DNA from: JAJRZL01 sp964557855
GTDB lineage: Bacteria; Zixibacteria; MSB-5A5; GN15; FEB-12
Length of the DNA: 64,000 bases
Assembly (NCBI GenBank): GCA_964557855.1
Contig: CAZLBP010000012.1
Coordinates: 1-64,000 of the forward strand
Direction: 5' to 3'
Shown: positions 41,506 to 51,084 of the stretch, one piece after another
Layout of the letters: each line of letters starts with the position of its first letter
Position numbering within the stretch: position 1 is the stretch's first letter
Made by a program: the position numbers and the translations under genes
The notes under the pieces: generated by a model
Databases searched by the model: none
Seen by the model: the letters and a program-made list of their open reading frames with translations, nothing else
What the model was told of the DNA's origin: nothing

Positions 41506-42402
41506 TCATTTGGTGATCTGCATTGGCAATGTGATTGGCTGTACCGTGAACACCCGCCAATCCCCTCGTTCTTCGATCTCCTTCAGCGTACTTTCATTTT
41601 CAGTTGAGAAAGCACCAAACAGTGTTGGTCCGGATCCGCTCATTCGAACCAACATCGCTCCTTGCTCTACCAATGCATCCCTTAGTTCTTTGAGTCCCGG
41701 GTGGGACTTCATCTGAACTCTTTCAAAATCATTGTCTGCATTCTTCAGGCAAGCGAAGAGTTCATCAACAGTTCCGCACTCTTGTAAACTAAACGGTCTC
41801 TTCTTTGTTGTCAAGCTCCTTCTCAGGGCAGCGTAGCTGTCAGCAGTTGACACACCCCGCCGAGGGCTAACCAAAACTATCCTGTATTCCGTGGGGTAAG
41901 ATGTCTCCACAAGCTGCTCCCCACGGCCGGTGGCAAGCGCCTGACCGGAAGTGAAGAAAAACGGCACGTCGGAGCCCAGTTTGAGCCCCAGTTCGGCCAT
42001 TTGCGGGTAGGTGAGATTCAGGCTAAAAAGGATATTACAGGCCAATATTGTTGCCGCCCCATCGGAGGAGCCACCCCCCAGACCGGCTGCGATTGGGATG
42101 TTCTTTTTCAGACGTATGCTCAGTCCACGAGACAAACTGAACGCTCTCTTCATCAAGTCATACGCCCGACAGATGAGATTGTCGGCTCCGCTGGGAAGCT
42201 CCTGTTCGCTGGAGATGGTCAGCCTGGCTTCTATGTCCGGAATTATCTCGTACTCAATGAAGTCGCACAGCGACACGGCCTGCATGAAAGTGTTGATACT
42301 GTGGTAGCCGTCGGGGCGCTTGTTGAGCACTTCCAGGAACAGGTTGATTTTGGCCGGGGTGTGAAGGAGGAGTTTGTTGTCGTAGTGTTCCTGTATTAGC
42401 AT
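41506..42402 (-). CDS. ispE: 4-diphosphocytidyl-2-C-methyl-D-erythritol kinase
   Basis: GHMP kinase of 298 residues. It phosphorylates CDP-methylerythritol in the non-mevalonate isoprenoid pathway. PAKINLFLEV with GYHSINT binds substrate; PIAAGLGGGSSDGAA is the ATP loop; VRMSGSGPTLFG is the third GHMP motif. Its length and order are standard. First gene of the ispE-spoVG unit, reading toward tRNA-Gln. The MEP pathway is therefore expected in this organism. Confidence 0.96.
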   Translation of the reverse strand: MLIQEHYDNKLLLHTPAKINLFLEVLNKRPDGYHSINTFMQAVSLCDFIEYEIIPDIEARLTISSEQELPSGADNLICRAYDLMKRAFSLSRGLSIRLKKNIPIAAGLGGGSSDGAATILACNILFSLNLTYPQMAELGLKLGSDVPFFFTSGQALATGRGEQLVETSYPTEYRIVLVSPRRGVSTADSYAALRRSLTTKKRPFSLQECGTVDELFACLKNADNDFERVQMKSHPGLKELRDALVEQGAMLVRMSGSGPTLFGAFSTENESTLKEIEERGDWRVFTVQPITLPMQITK

Positions 42403-42494
42403 GATAAGCTTGTTATTCCCTGTGGAAGTCTTTCATACCGAATAGGAACATCTGTATCGAGTAGATGTCAACTTCATTTACTTGTCCGGACACC

Positions 42495-42523
42495 TTGTCA
42501 GAATCGAAAATTCGATGTATTTT
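42495..42523 (+). promoter_or_regulatory. Promoter with embedded palindrome upstream of aconitase
   Basis: TTGTCA (42495-42500), 17-base spacer, TATTTT (42518-42523). The spacer holds a perfect palindrome ATCGAA-AA-TTCGAT (42503-42516), placed where a bound regulator would block RNA polymerase. Confidence 0.6.
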
Positions 42524-42569
42524 CAGCCCGGAACAGTACGGTCGGTTTTAAACCATAAGGAGGTCTGTA

Positions 42570-45239
42570 ATGGATCCGTTCGGTGCTCTGAAAAAGCTGG
42601 AAATCAAAGGCGCCACCTATAAATACTATAGTCTGGAAGCTCTCTCAAAGCATGGGGATATCGAGAAGCTCCCGTATTCAATAAAAGTCCTGTTAGAAGC
42701 TGTTTTGCGCCACGTAGACGGCCACGTGGTCAAGGAACAGGACGCCATCAACCTGGCCGGTTACAATGCCAGGAACGTCGGCCGGAACGAGCTGCCGTTC
42801 AAACCGGCTCGGGTGCTGCTGCAGGATTTCACCGGCGTGCCGGCGGTGGTGGATTTGGCGGCGATGCGCTCGGCGATGAAACGGATGGGCGGCGACCCGC
42901 AAAAGATCAACCCGCTGGTGCCGGTCGATCTCGTTATTGATCACTCGGTGCAGGTCGATGCCTTTGGTGATCCGAACGCACTGAAGATCAACATGGACAA
43001 GGAATTCGAGCGCAACCAGGAACGGTACCAGTTTCTGCACTGGGGCCAGAAGGCCTTCAGTAATTTCAGCGTGGTGCCGCCGGCGACCGGTATCTGCCAT
43101 CAGGTCAATCTCGAGTACCTGGCCCAGTGCGTGGTGACCAAAGACGGTGTGGCGTTCCCCGACACGCTGGTCGGGACCGACAGCCATACGGTTATGATCA
43201 ACGGTCTGGGTGTGCTGGGCTGGGGCGTGGGCGGGATTGAGGCCGAGGCCGTCATGCTCGGTCAGCCGATCTACATGCTCACACCGGAAGTGATCGGGTT
43301 CAAGCTGACCGGCCGGCTCTCCGAAGGGACCACCGGCACGGACCTCGTGTTGACCGTCACGCAGATGCTTCGGGAGAAAGGCGTTGTGGGCAAGTTTGTC
43401 GAATATTACGGCCCGGCGCTCGATCATCTGCCGCTGCCGTCCAAAGCGATGGTTGCCAATATGGCGCCCGAGTACGGCGCGACTATGGGCTTTTTCCCGT
43501 GGGATGCCGCCACACTGGATTACCTGCGCATGACCGGCCGCAGTGAAGAACAGGTCGCGCTGGTCGAAAAGTACGCCAAAGAGCAAATGCTCTTCCGGGA
43601 GCCGGGTTCACCCGATCCGGAATTCACCGATACGCTGGAGCTCGATATCTCGACCGTGGAACCGTCGCTGGCCGGACCCAAACGCCCGCAGGACCGGGTG
43701 GCCATGAGCCGCATGAAGACGGAGTTCCGGCAGGCGCTGACCAAACCGATTAAGGATCGCGGGTTCGAGCTGCCGTCCTCGGAACTGGACAACAAAGTTG
43801 CTCTCAGTAACGGCTACAAGGGTGAGCTGGGCCACGGGGCGGTGGTAATTGCTGCCATAACTTCCTGTACAAACACTTCCGATCCGATCGTGCTGCTGGC
43901 AGCGGGATTGCTGGCGCGGAACGCGGTTGAGAAAGGGCTGGAGGTGCCCAGGTACGTCAAGACCTCGCTGGCGCCGGGCTCGCGCGTGGTTACGGATTAT
44001 CTGGACAAAGCCGGCCTGTCCCCCTATCTGGACAAGTTGGGCTATCATACGGTCGGTTACGGCTGCACCACCTGTATCGGCAACTCCGGCCCGTTGCCGG
44101 AGCCGGTGGTGGAGGCGGTCAACAAGGGGAACCTGGTCGTGTCGGCGGTGCTGTCCGGCAACCGCAACTTTGAGGGGCGCGTCAGCCCGCACACGAAGGC
44201 CAACTACCTGGCCTCACCGCCGCTGGTGGTAGCCTATTCGCTGGCCGGAACGACCGATATTGATCTCTCCAGCGAGCCGCTGGGAAGAGGCAAAGACGGC
44301 AAGGAGGTCTATCTAAAGGACATCTGGCCGTCGCAGAAGGAAGTGCTGGAGACGATTGCCGAGGTCGTGTCGCCGGAGATGTTCCGCAAGCGGTATGCCG
44401 AGGTTTCGACCGGCAACGCGGAATGGAATGCAATCAAGTCGCCGGATGCCGATTTGTACGAATGGGAGGCATCGTCGACCTACATCCAGGAGCCGCCGTT
44501 CTTTGTTGATATGGCGCCGGAGCCGGGGAATATCGAGCCGATTCGCGACGCCCGCGTGTTGGTCATGGTCGGCGACTCGATCACGACCGACCACATCTCC
44601 CCCGCCGGGGCGATCAAGGCGGACTCGCCCGCCGGGAAGTATCTCATGGACCATGGTGTTCAGTTTGCGGACTTCAATTCGTACGGCTCCCGGCGCGGGA
44701 ATGACCGCGTGATGACGCGCGGGACGTTTGCCAATATCCGGCTGCGCAACCTGCTGGCGCCCGGAACCGAGGGCGGTGTGACGACCTATCTGCCCACCGG
44801 CGAGCAAACGACTGTCTATGAGGCGGCCATGAAATACAAAGCGGACAATGTGCCCCTTGTTGTGCTGGCGGGCAAGGACTACGGCATGGGCTCCTCGCGT
44901 GACTGGGCCGCCAAAGGCACCAACCTGCTGGGAATCAAGGCGGTGCTGGCGCAGAGTTTCGAGCGAATTCATCGCTCTAATCTGGTGGGGATGGGGGTCC
45001 TGCCGTTGCAGTTCAACGACGGCGAGAACCGCGAGAGCCTCGGCCTCACGGGGCATGAGCTGTTCACGATCGACGGCCTCTCAAACAACCTCAAACCCGG
45101 CCAATCAGTCAAAGTGAAGGCACTCTCGAAGGACGGCGAGAAGACGTTCGACATGACCGCTCGCCTCGATACGCCGATTGAGATTGAGTACTATCGTAAT
45201 GGCGGGATCTTGCATACGGTGTTGCGGGAGATGGTGTAG
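42570..45239 (+). CDS. acnA: Aconitate hydratase
   Basis: 889 residues, the AcnA/IRP length. It interconverts citrate and isocitrate in the TCA cycle. Iron-sulfur cluster ligands are Cys433 (AAITSCTNTSDP), Cys499 and Cys502 (GYGCTTCIGNSG). VGTDSHTVMINGLGVLGWGVGGIEAE and SRDWAAKGTNLLG are conserved substrate segments. A strong AAGGAGG precedes the ATG, and the promoter at 42495-42523 drives it alone. Cytosolic. The frame opposite it is open over long stretches because of codon bias and is not a gene. Confidence 0.96.
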   Translation: MDPFGALKKLEIKGATYKYYSLEALSKHGDIEKLPYSIKVLLEAVLRHVDGHVVKEQDAINLAGYNARNVGRNELPFKPARVLLQDFTGVPAVVDLAAMRSAMKRMGGDPQKINPLVPVDLVIDHSVQVDAFGDPNALKINMDKEFERNQERYQFLHWGQKAFSNFSVVPPATGICHQVNLEYLAQCVVTKDGVAFPDTLVGTDSHTVMINGLGVLGWGVGGIEAEAVMLGQPIYMLTPEVIGFKLTGRLSEGTTGTDLVLTVTQMLREKGVVGKFVEYYGPALDHLPLPSKAMVANMAPEYGATMGFFPWDAATLDYLRMTGRSEEQVALVEKYAKEQMLFREPGSPDPEFTDTLELDISTVEPSLAGPKRPQDRVAMSRMKTEFRQALTKPIKDRGFELPSSELDNKVALSNGYKGELGHGAVVIAAITSCTNTSDPIVLLAAGLLARNAVEKGLEVPRYVKTSLAPGSRVVTDYLDKAGLSPYLDKLGYHTVGYGCTTCIGNSGPLPEPVVEAVNKGNLVVSAVLSGNRNFEGRVSPHTKANYLASPPLVVAYSLAGTTDIDLSSEPLGRGKDGKEVYLKDIWPSQKEVLETIAEVVSPEMFRKRYAEVSTGNAEWNAIKSPDADLYEWEASSTYIQEPPFFVDMAPEPGNIEPIRDARVLVMVGDSITTDHISPAGAIKADSPAGKYLMDHGVQFADFNSYGSRRGNDRVMTRGTFANIRLRNLLAPGTEGGVTTYLPTGEQTTVYEAAMKYKADNVPLVVLAGKDYGMGSSRDWAAKGTNLLGIKAVLAQSFERIHRSNLVGMGVLPLQFNDGENRESLGLTGHELFTIDGLSNNLKPGQSVKVKALSKDGEKTFDMTARLDTPIEIEYYRNGGILHTVLREMV

Positions 45240-45337
45240 GGGGGATAGACTCTTTCGGAGTATTCTTGTATTTGCGTGAAGAGGAGTAAGTAGTATTTTA
45301 AAGTCAATGTAAGAAACGGAATTTGGAGGGATATATA

Positions 45338-46138
45338 TTGGTTGAATTCTTGAAGGGATACGGCGCCTTAGCCGTCGCAGTGATAGCGTTGCTCCAGCCA
45401 TGGGTTTACGCACTCTGGAAGAAGCTGTTTCGACAGGGTAAAATCGAGATACATGAGACCGGCGCAATCGGAGTTGGGTATAGTAGTTTTGGGCCCACAG
45501 TAGATTTGAACGGAACGCTAAGATGCTTAAATGCGGATCTTTTTGTGCGCGAAATAGTCGTGGTCGTAAAGAAGAAGAAAGATTCGTCCACTCACCGTTT
45601 TGAATGGGTCGCATTCCGAAATGAGAGAATGACTTATGCCGGTCAACCGGAAGGTTCCATTGAATTGCCATATGGATTTATGCTTCTCACTTCATCGCCC
45701 CGAAGATACAGCATAACGTTTCGCGATACCGAGACCCATGCCGAGATGTGGCCCATACTAAGAGATGTGCGGCAACAGTGGACCGAAATAGTTACTAAAA
45801 AACAGACGAAAGATCCTAATATTTCACTCACCGATGAGCGTTGGGTTCAGAAGCTCTATGCCGAATTTGAGCAAAGTCCTACAGCCAGCGAGTCCTTTAC
45901 CAAGCTTGACAGACTCTGCTACTGGAAAGCAGGGGAATATGATCTCGAAGTGACGGCGTATTCATCCAAGCCCGACAGAGCGTTCAGCCAAAGGTGGAGA
46001 TTTAAACTGACGGAACAAGACGTCAAGGCAGTTCGCTGGAATGTTTTCAAACTACTCGAGGAAGCCTGCTACCAGCAGGGCTATCGCAACTACTACCTGG
46101 CATATTCCGAGTACGAGAATTGTGAGGGAGGTAATTGA
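45338..46138 (+). CDS. Membrane-anchored conserved hypothetical protein
   Basis: 266 residues from a TTG start at 45338, chosen because GGAGGG lies 7 bases upstream; a frame from 45323 contains that site and is unlikely. One N-terminal hydrophobic segment (about 6-22, ending near PWVYALWKKLF) anchors a soluble domain. IEIHETGAIGVGYSSFGPTV and the FVREIVVVVKKKKD strand look like a widespread bacterial hypothetical family for which I know no function. Base composition is lower in GC than its neighbours, so transfer is possible. Nothing in the context points to a partner. Confidence 0.7.
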   Translation: MVEFLKGYGALAVAVIALLQPWVYALWKKLFRQGKIEIHETGAIGVGYSSFGPTVDLNGTLRCLNADLFVREIVVVVKKKKDSSTHRFEWVAFRNERMTYAGQPEGSIELPYGFMLLTSSPRRYSITFRDTETHAEMWPILRDVRQQWTEIVTKKQTKDPNISLTDERWVQKLYAEFEQSPTASESFTKLDRLCYWKAGEYDLEVTAYSSKPDRAFSQRWRFKLTEQDVKAVRWNVFKLLEEACYQQGYRNYYLAYSEYENCEGGN

Positions 46139-46187
46139 GCCTTCTCCATTCTAGCTAAGGTTCGCCGGTGGCTCTAACCCGAGCCCC

Positions 46188-46865
46188 CTACCGCAAATCC
46201 CCATTCCCCTCTATCAACCCATCCTTCAATCGTATAATCCGCTGCGCGTGTTTGGCCAGGTTCATGTCGTGGGTGATCATCACGATCGTCTTGCCCATGC
46301 TCCACATTTCATCGAACAACGTCATGATCGCTTCGCCGGATTTCGTGTCCAGGTTGCCGGTCGGTTCGTCGGCCAGGATAATGTCCGGGTCGTTGGCCAG
46401 CGCCCGGGCTATCGCCACACGCTGCATCTCGCCGCCCGACAGTTCGGTCGGCTTGTTGTTGACCTTGTCGCCCAGTCCCACCCGGTTGAGCAGCTCGAGA
46501 ATGCGGTTCTTGCGCTTGCGGGCGGGCATGCGGGCAAACAGGAGCGGCACCTCGACATTTTCGAACGAGGTCGCGTACGGAAGCAGGTTGAACGCCTGAA
46601 AAACGAAACCGATGCGCTGGTTGCGGATGTCGGCCAGCTGGTTGGACGTGAACTTGTTGACGTGCTTCCCTTCCAGCAGGTACTCCCCCGACGTGGGGAT
46701 ATCCAGGCAGCCGATCAGGTTCATCAGGGTCGACTTGCCCGAACCCGACGGTCCGACGACACCGACGAACTCGTTGCGGTTGAGATTCATGCTGATGCCT
46801 TTGAGGGCCCGGAACTCCACGGCGCCGGTGCGGTAGGCTTTGGTTACGTCTCTCAGTTCGATCAT
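46188..46865 (-). CDS. MacB/LolD-type ABC transporter ATP-binding protein
   Basis: 225 residues. Walker A GPSGSGKST (38-46), the signature LSGGEMQR, Walker B ILADEPTGNLD and the switch His in MITHD are all intact. The sequence is of the lipoprotein/macrolide-export group (MacB, LolD, FtsE-like). It follows two FtsX-like permeases and a membrane-fusion protein on the same strand, so it powers that exporter, although a 216-base gap with dispersed repeats separates it from the nearer permease. GGAG precedes the ATG. Confidence 0.92.
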   Translation of the reverse strand: MIELRDVTKAYRTGAVEFRALKGISMNLNRNEFVGVVGPSGSGKSTLMNLIGCLDIPTSGEYLLEGKHVNKFTSNQLADIRNQRIGFVFQAFNLLPYATSFENVEVPLLFARMPARKRKNRILELLNRVGLGDKVNNKPTELSGGEMQRVAIARALANDPDIILADEPTGNLDTKSGEAIMTLFDEMWSMGKTIVMITHDMNLAKHAQRIIRLKDGLIEGNGDLR

Positions 46866-47081
46866 GTATCTAGTACTCCTCTTAAGTCACCCTGACCGGA
46901 GTCGAAGGGTGAGGGACAGTCGTTGATATGTTGGTTTGCCGCAATGGTGAGGACTGGATTCCCGCCTTCGCAGGAATGACAGAAATGGGGAGATGACTTA
47001 CGAAACGAAAGCCAAGAGTGACGGTAGGTCGAAATCCCGCTTCGGGTTTCGACACTCTCGCCGCTTGCTGTCGCCATAGCC
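46866..47081. repeat. Dispersed repeats inside the ABC operon
   Basis: Two short palindrome types lie between permease and ATPase genes: TCACCCTGACCGGAGTCGAA with GGGTGA (about 46884-46910), and a family B copy CTGGATTCCCGCC ... GCAGGAATGAC (46954-46980). A repeat insertion within a likely operon may have split it. Confidence 0.6.
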
Positions 47082-48329
47082 CTACTCATACCGCAACGAC
47101 TCCACCGGGTTGACCGAGGCGGCGCGCATGGCCGGAAACAACCCGCTCAATATGCCCATCACGCCCAGTATGACGACAACCAACAGTCCGATCTCCAGCG
47201 AAATAGTCGGGCGGCCCAGGAAATCGAGCACGTCGGATTCGATCGGGATGCGTTTGAAACCTTCGGTAAGGATATAGCTGGTAGACATGCCGAAGAAGCC
47301 GCCGGCCGCCGTTATCAAGAGCGATTCGATCAGGAACTGCATAAGAATGTACGATTTGCGCGCCCCGACCGCCATCTTGATGCCGATCTCGCGAGTGCGT
47401 TCCTTGATCGAAACGTACATGATATTGGCTACGCCGACCCCGGCGATCAGCAGGGTCAGGCCGCCGATTATGGCCATAAACACTTTGATGCCGAACATGA
47501 TGTTGTCGAATTCCTTCGAGCCCTCGACCGTGTCCCAGGTCGAGATAGCCCGGTCATCCTCGGGATCGAACTTGTGCCTGGCCGCCATAGCCTGCGTCAC
47601 TTTCTTCTCGACCAACTTGTTGTCATCGAGGTCGCGGATCTGGTAGACTATGTTATCCAGGTAAGGATCGCCGAATATCGCTACGAAAGTCGTTAAAGGA
47701 ATGGCTACGATATCCTCGTCCTGTCCGCCATAGCTGCTCGTCTGCAGTTTTGGTCGCAGCACGCCGATGACGGTAAAGGGGATCCCGTTTAAGAGTATCT
47801 GCTCGCCGATTACGTCGCCGTCGCCCATCAGGCGCTGCTTGACGTCGTCTCCGAGAAACGCCACCCGCCGCTTGAGCTGCACGTCGAGGTCATTGATCAT
47901 CCGTCCGCCCCAGTCGGGGTTGTAGTTGCGCATTTCTCTGAAGCTGGGGGGGATACCGACCACGTGTTCGGAGATAGTGTTGTCCTCGTATTTCATCGTC
48001 GCACCCCAGCGGTCGTACTGGCCGCCGATGGCTTTGATCTCGGGGATGCGTTCCTTCAGGTACGGCACGTCCTCCGGCAGGAGCCGGATCGGTCGGCCCT
48101 TGCCCATGCCTTTGAACGGAATCGTGGTCTGGCCGCCCCAGACGATAGCGATCCCCTCGCCAAGGCCGCGGCTGTTGATGACCATCTGCTGGTGCAGTCC
48201 TTCGCCGAATCCCAGCAGCAGCATAATACAGGCGGTCCCCCAGGCCAGCGCCAGGATGGTTAATGTGATTCGCTTTTTCTGCTTGCGAAAATCACGGACA
48301 AAGACGTTGTATATAGTGGCGAAGTTCAT
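47082..48329 (-). CDS. MacB-type ABC transporter permease (FtsX domain)
   Basis: 415 residues. One N-terminal membrane segment (about 18-40), a periplasmic MacB_PCD-like domain (about 50-265), then three C-terminal segments with VANIMYVSIKERTREIGIKMAVGARK, the FtsX coupling-loop motif. It is the second permease in the operon MFP - permease - permease - ATPase and starts 6 bases after its paralogue. The two permeases differ enough that a heterodimer is likely. Substrate unknown; lipoproteins, lipopeptides and macrolides are precedented. Confidence 0.92.
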   Translation of the reverse strand: MNFATIYNVFVRDFRKQKKRITLTILALAWGTACIMLLLGFGEGLHQQMVINSRGLGEGIAIVWGGQTTIPFKGMGKGRPIRLLPEDVPYLKERIPEIKAIGGQYDRWGATMKYEDNTISEHVVGIPPSFREMRNYNPDWGGRMINDLDVQLKRRVAFLGDDVKQRLMGDGDVIGEQILLNGIPFTVIGVLRPKLQTSSYGGQDEDIVAIPLTTFVAIFGDPYLDNIVYQIRDLDDNKLVEKKVTQAMAARHKFDPEDDRAISTWDTVEGSKEFDNIMFGIKVFMAIIGGLTLLIAGVGVANIMYVSIKERTREIGIKMAVGARKSYILMQFLIESLLITAAGGFFGMSTSYILTEGFKRIPIESDVLDFLGRPTISLEIGLLVVVILGVMGILSGLFPAMRAASVNPVESLRYE

Positions 48330-48335
48330 GTTCGT

Positions 48336-49571
48336 CTAAAACAGTTTCAGGGCTTGTACGGGTTGCAGGTTGGCGGCTCGACGGGCCGGGAAGAAGCCCG
48401 CCACCAAACCGACTATACCCAGGACTATCGTTACCATCACAGCGCCCCACATATCAACGCTGGGAACGCCGACATAGTCTTCCAGGTGCAGCATGGGGAA
48501 TACTTTCACGATACCGTATGCGAACGCGAAGCCCAGGACGCCACCCACGGCCGTAATGAGGAGTGTTTCGAATACGAATTGTCCCAGAATGGTCCCCTTC
48601 CTGGCCCCCAGCGCCATTTTGATGCCGATCTCTTTCGTGCGTTCCTCGAGGACCACGTTCATGATATTGGAGACGCCGATACCACCGGTTATCAACGTGG
48701 CCACGCCAATGCCGATCAGGAAGTACCGAAAGGCCGTGAAGAACGTTTTGAGGAAGGCGAAACCGCGACTGGTGTCCCAGATGCCCAGCGTCTCCGAGTC
48801 ATCCGGATCGAACTTCATGCGGGCGCCCAATATCTCGAAAATTTCCTTCTTGGTCGTTTCCATGCTGATGGTCGGCTTGGCCTGGACGATGAAGAGGTTG
48901 ATGTAGTTGCGCGACAGCATAGCCTGAAAGGTCGAAGACGGTATCCAGACGTGTCGGTTGTCCCGGCCGGTGTAGGAACTGTTTTGCTGTTTTTCTTTCA
49001 TGACGCCGATAATCGTAAACGGTGTACCGTTCATGAGGACCTGTTCTCCCACCGCCCGTTTATCGCCAAAAAGATCATCTTTGAGCAGGTTACCGATAAA
49101 CATCACCCGCCGCCTCTGGGCGATGTCCCGTTCGTTGATGAACCGCGAGCCCCGCTCGGGGATGATATTTCGCATTTCACCGAATTCCGGCCAGACGCCA
49201 CCGACGTACCGAAGCGTATTCTCCTTGCCGTATTCAATGCGCACTCGCCAGGTTTGGAATTCCGGCGAAATGCGATGGATGGTCCGGGCGCGGCTCTTGA
49301 GATACTTGACATCTTCCTCGGTGAGGCGGATGTTCCGTCCGGCCGGCATGCCCGCATATTCCTTTGATGTTACCCCCGGCCAGATGATGGCAATATTGTC
49401 GCCCAGCCCTTTCTGCGATTTGATTTGCGATTCGGTAATCCCTTTGCCGAACGCGAAGAGCAGAACTATGGAACTGGTCCCCCAGAAAATCCCGAACATA
49501 GTCAAGGCGCTTCTCAGTTTTTGGCGCCGCAGATCGTTGAAGAACTGTTTCAATGATAAAAGGGGAACCAT
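48336..49571 (-). CDS. MacB-type ABC transporter permease (FtsX domain)
   Basis: 411 residues with the same architecture as its neighbour: N-terminal segment (RQKLRSALTMFGIFWGTSS), periplasmic domain, then three membrane segments with GVSNIMNVVLEERTKEIGIKMALGARK. It lies 14 bases after the membrane-fusion gene. Forms, with the other permease, the presumed heterodimer of the exporter. No missing motif. Confidence 0.92.
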   Translation of the reverse strand: MVPLLSLKQFFNDLRRQKLRSALTMFGIFWGTSSIVLLFAFGKGITESQIKSQKGLGDNIAIIWPGVTSKEYAGMPAGRNIRLTEEDVKYLKSRARTIHRISPEFQTWRVRIEYGKENTLRYVGGVWPEFGEMRNIIPERGSRFINERDIAQRRRVMFIGNLLKDDLFGDKRAVGEQVLMNGTPFTIIGVMKEKQQNSSYTGRDNRHVWIPSSTFQAMLSRNYINLFIVQAKPTISMETTKKEIFEILGARMKFDPDDSETLGIWDTSRGFAFLKTFFTAFRYFLIGIGVATLITGGIGVSNIMNVVLEERTKEIGIKMALGARKGTILGQFVFETLLITAVGGVLGFAFAYGIVKVFPMLHLEDYVGVPSVDMWGAVMVTIVLGIVGLVAGFFPARRAANLQPVQALKLF

Positions 49572-49585
49572 TGCTCAACAACCGT

Positions 49586-50686
49586 CTACAAGTCAGCCGT
49601 AATTTCCTTGGGTGGCCGCTCGACGAGCAGGTCGCCTTCGTCGACACCTTCTACAATCTCGAGGTTGATACCATCCGACAACCCGGTCGTCACTTCAACG
49701 GTCGAAATGATGCCGGAGGTGGTGTCCTGGATTTCCACCGAGGCAATCGAGTCTTCGAACGTCACCAGACGTTCCGGCACCAGCAGGATGTCCTCTTTCT
49801 TCGTGATAATGATATCCGCATTGGCGCTGTAACCGGCGCGGAGGAAGGTGTGTTCCAGGTCCTCGATTTCGATTTCCACTTCAAACAGGGTCGAGCCATC
49901 TTCTTTATGGGCTTTGGGGGAAATCTTGCGTACGACACCGGGGATCTTCTCGTTCGGAATGGCGCCAATCTCGATCTCAGCCGGCATCCCTTCATTAACC
50001 TTGCCGACATCGATTTCGTCGACGTTGCCCTTGAAGATAAGCTTGTCCATCTGCGCCAGGGTCATCAGGTCGGTACCGGCTTGATAGGAAGTCAAGGGGA
50101 CGATCGGATCGCCTTCTTCGACCAGCAGGGAGAGGACGGTGCCGGAGGCGGGTGATTTGATGATATTGTCCACCGTTCGGTCGGCGATCTTAATGGTGCC
50201 GGATTCGATCAGGGAAAGTTTTTCGCGGGACAGCTTGAGGCGCAGTTCGGCTTCGTCATATATCGCCAGAGCCTGGTCGAATTCCTGTTGCGAAATCAGT
50301 TGACGGTCCTTCAGGGTCTTGGCTCGGTCAAACTCTCGTTTGGCGTTGTCGAACGTGACCTGATAAAGCTCTACCTGTCGCTTAGCTTCAGCGAATTCGA
50401 CCGGGGTCGGGTCGGGTGCGATATCAAACAACGGATCGCCTACCTGTACTTTGTCGCCGATATCCACAAAGGTCTTTCTGACGATGCCGGAGATTTTGGA
50501 CTTGATCGATATTTCTTTCTCGGGCTCGATTCTGCCAACCGCCAGGGCTTTGTCGATGATCGAGCCTTTTTCGACGGGAAACGTCTTCACCCCTTCTTCT
50601 TTCTTCGCCGCTCCGTCGATTGCGAAGAACAGCACGCCGCCTGCTATGGCTAGTATGAAAACCACGAGAACAACTTTTTTGACCAT
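49586..50686 (-). CDS. MacA/HlyD-type membrane-fusion protein
   Basis: 366 residues. An N-terminal anchor (about 4-24), a lipoyl/biotinyl-like hairpin (KSKISGIVRKTF and later SPASGTVLSLLVEEGDPI), a coiled coil (about 100-165) and beta-barrel domains make the typical periplasmic adaptor that couples an inner-membrane ABC exporter to an outer-membrane channel. First gene of the operon with the two permeases and ATPase. No outer-membrane TolC gene is in the window. Confidence 0.93.
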   Translation of the reverse strand: MVKKVVLVVFILAIAGGVLFFAIDGAAKKEEGVKTFPVEKGSIIDKALAVGRIEPEKEISIKSKISGIVRKTFVDIGDKVQVGDPLFDIAPDPTPVEFAEAKRQVELYQVTFDNAKREFDRAKTLKDRQLISQQEFDQALAIYDEAELRLKLSREKLSLIESGTIKIADRTVDNIIKSPASGTVLSLLVEEGDPIVPLTSYQAGTDLMTLAQMDKLIFKGNVDEIDVGKVNEGMPAEIEIGAIPNEKIPGVVRKISPKAHKEDGSTLFEVEIEIEDLEHTFLRAGYSANADIIITKKEDILLVPERLVTFEDSIASVEIQDTTSGIISTVEVTTGLSDGINLEIVEGVDEGDLLVERPPKEITADL

Positions 50687-51084
50687 TGACGGTATCTCCC
50701 ACAGTGATTATGGCGATTAAACACTAATATTAATTGCTTGTACGACCTCTCCACCGATTTGTTTCGCGGGGCAAACGACACCGAAGCAGGTTGGCTCCAG
50801 CAGTCAGGACCACATGGGTCTTGACCTGACTGACCAGCAGTCGGTTGTTGTCGGGCAGGTCTGCTTCGGACCTGCCGCCGGAGGACCGCAAGCCGCAGTC
50901 GAGGCGCCTGAAGGCAGGTCCGTTTCTGACTTTCCCTACATTTTCAATTGCGGTCGGCGATCACAAACGCCCTTCAACCTTCTTTATTTCCTGCCGAACC
51001 GATCCTTATGATAATTGTACAACAACTGACCGTGAATTTCAAGTAATTGGTGAGATTATATCGAAAGTTGGTAAAGCTATCCCC
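50687..51084. repeat. Repeat-rich intergenic region
   Basis: Two palindromes of the family A type: CAGTCAGG ... CCTGACTG (50801-50832) and GGCAGGTC-TGCTTCG-GACCTGCC (50854-50876), with a less regular stretch after them. A long open frame passes through it from 50845, but the repeats make that extension unlikely to be protein-coding. Confidence 0.6.

Noticed and set aside
42693..43586. Long frame opposite aconitase
   Set aside because: Open only because of the codon bias of the real gene; the aconitase frame has all family motifs.
48354..49367. 337-codon frame opposite an ABC permease
   Set aside because: The permease has clear FtsX motifs; the opposite frame has none.
50845..51084. N-terminal extension of the glycosyltransferase frame
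   Set aside because: It translates a palindromic repeat and lacks similarity to the family; the ATG at 51085 is more plausible.
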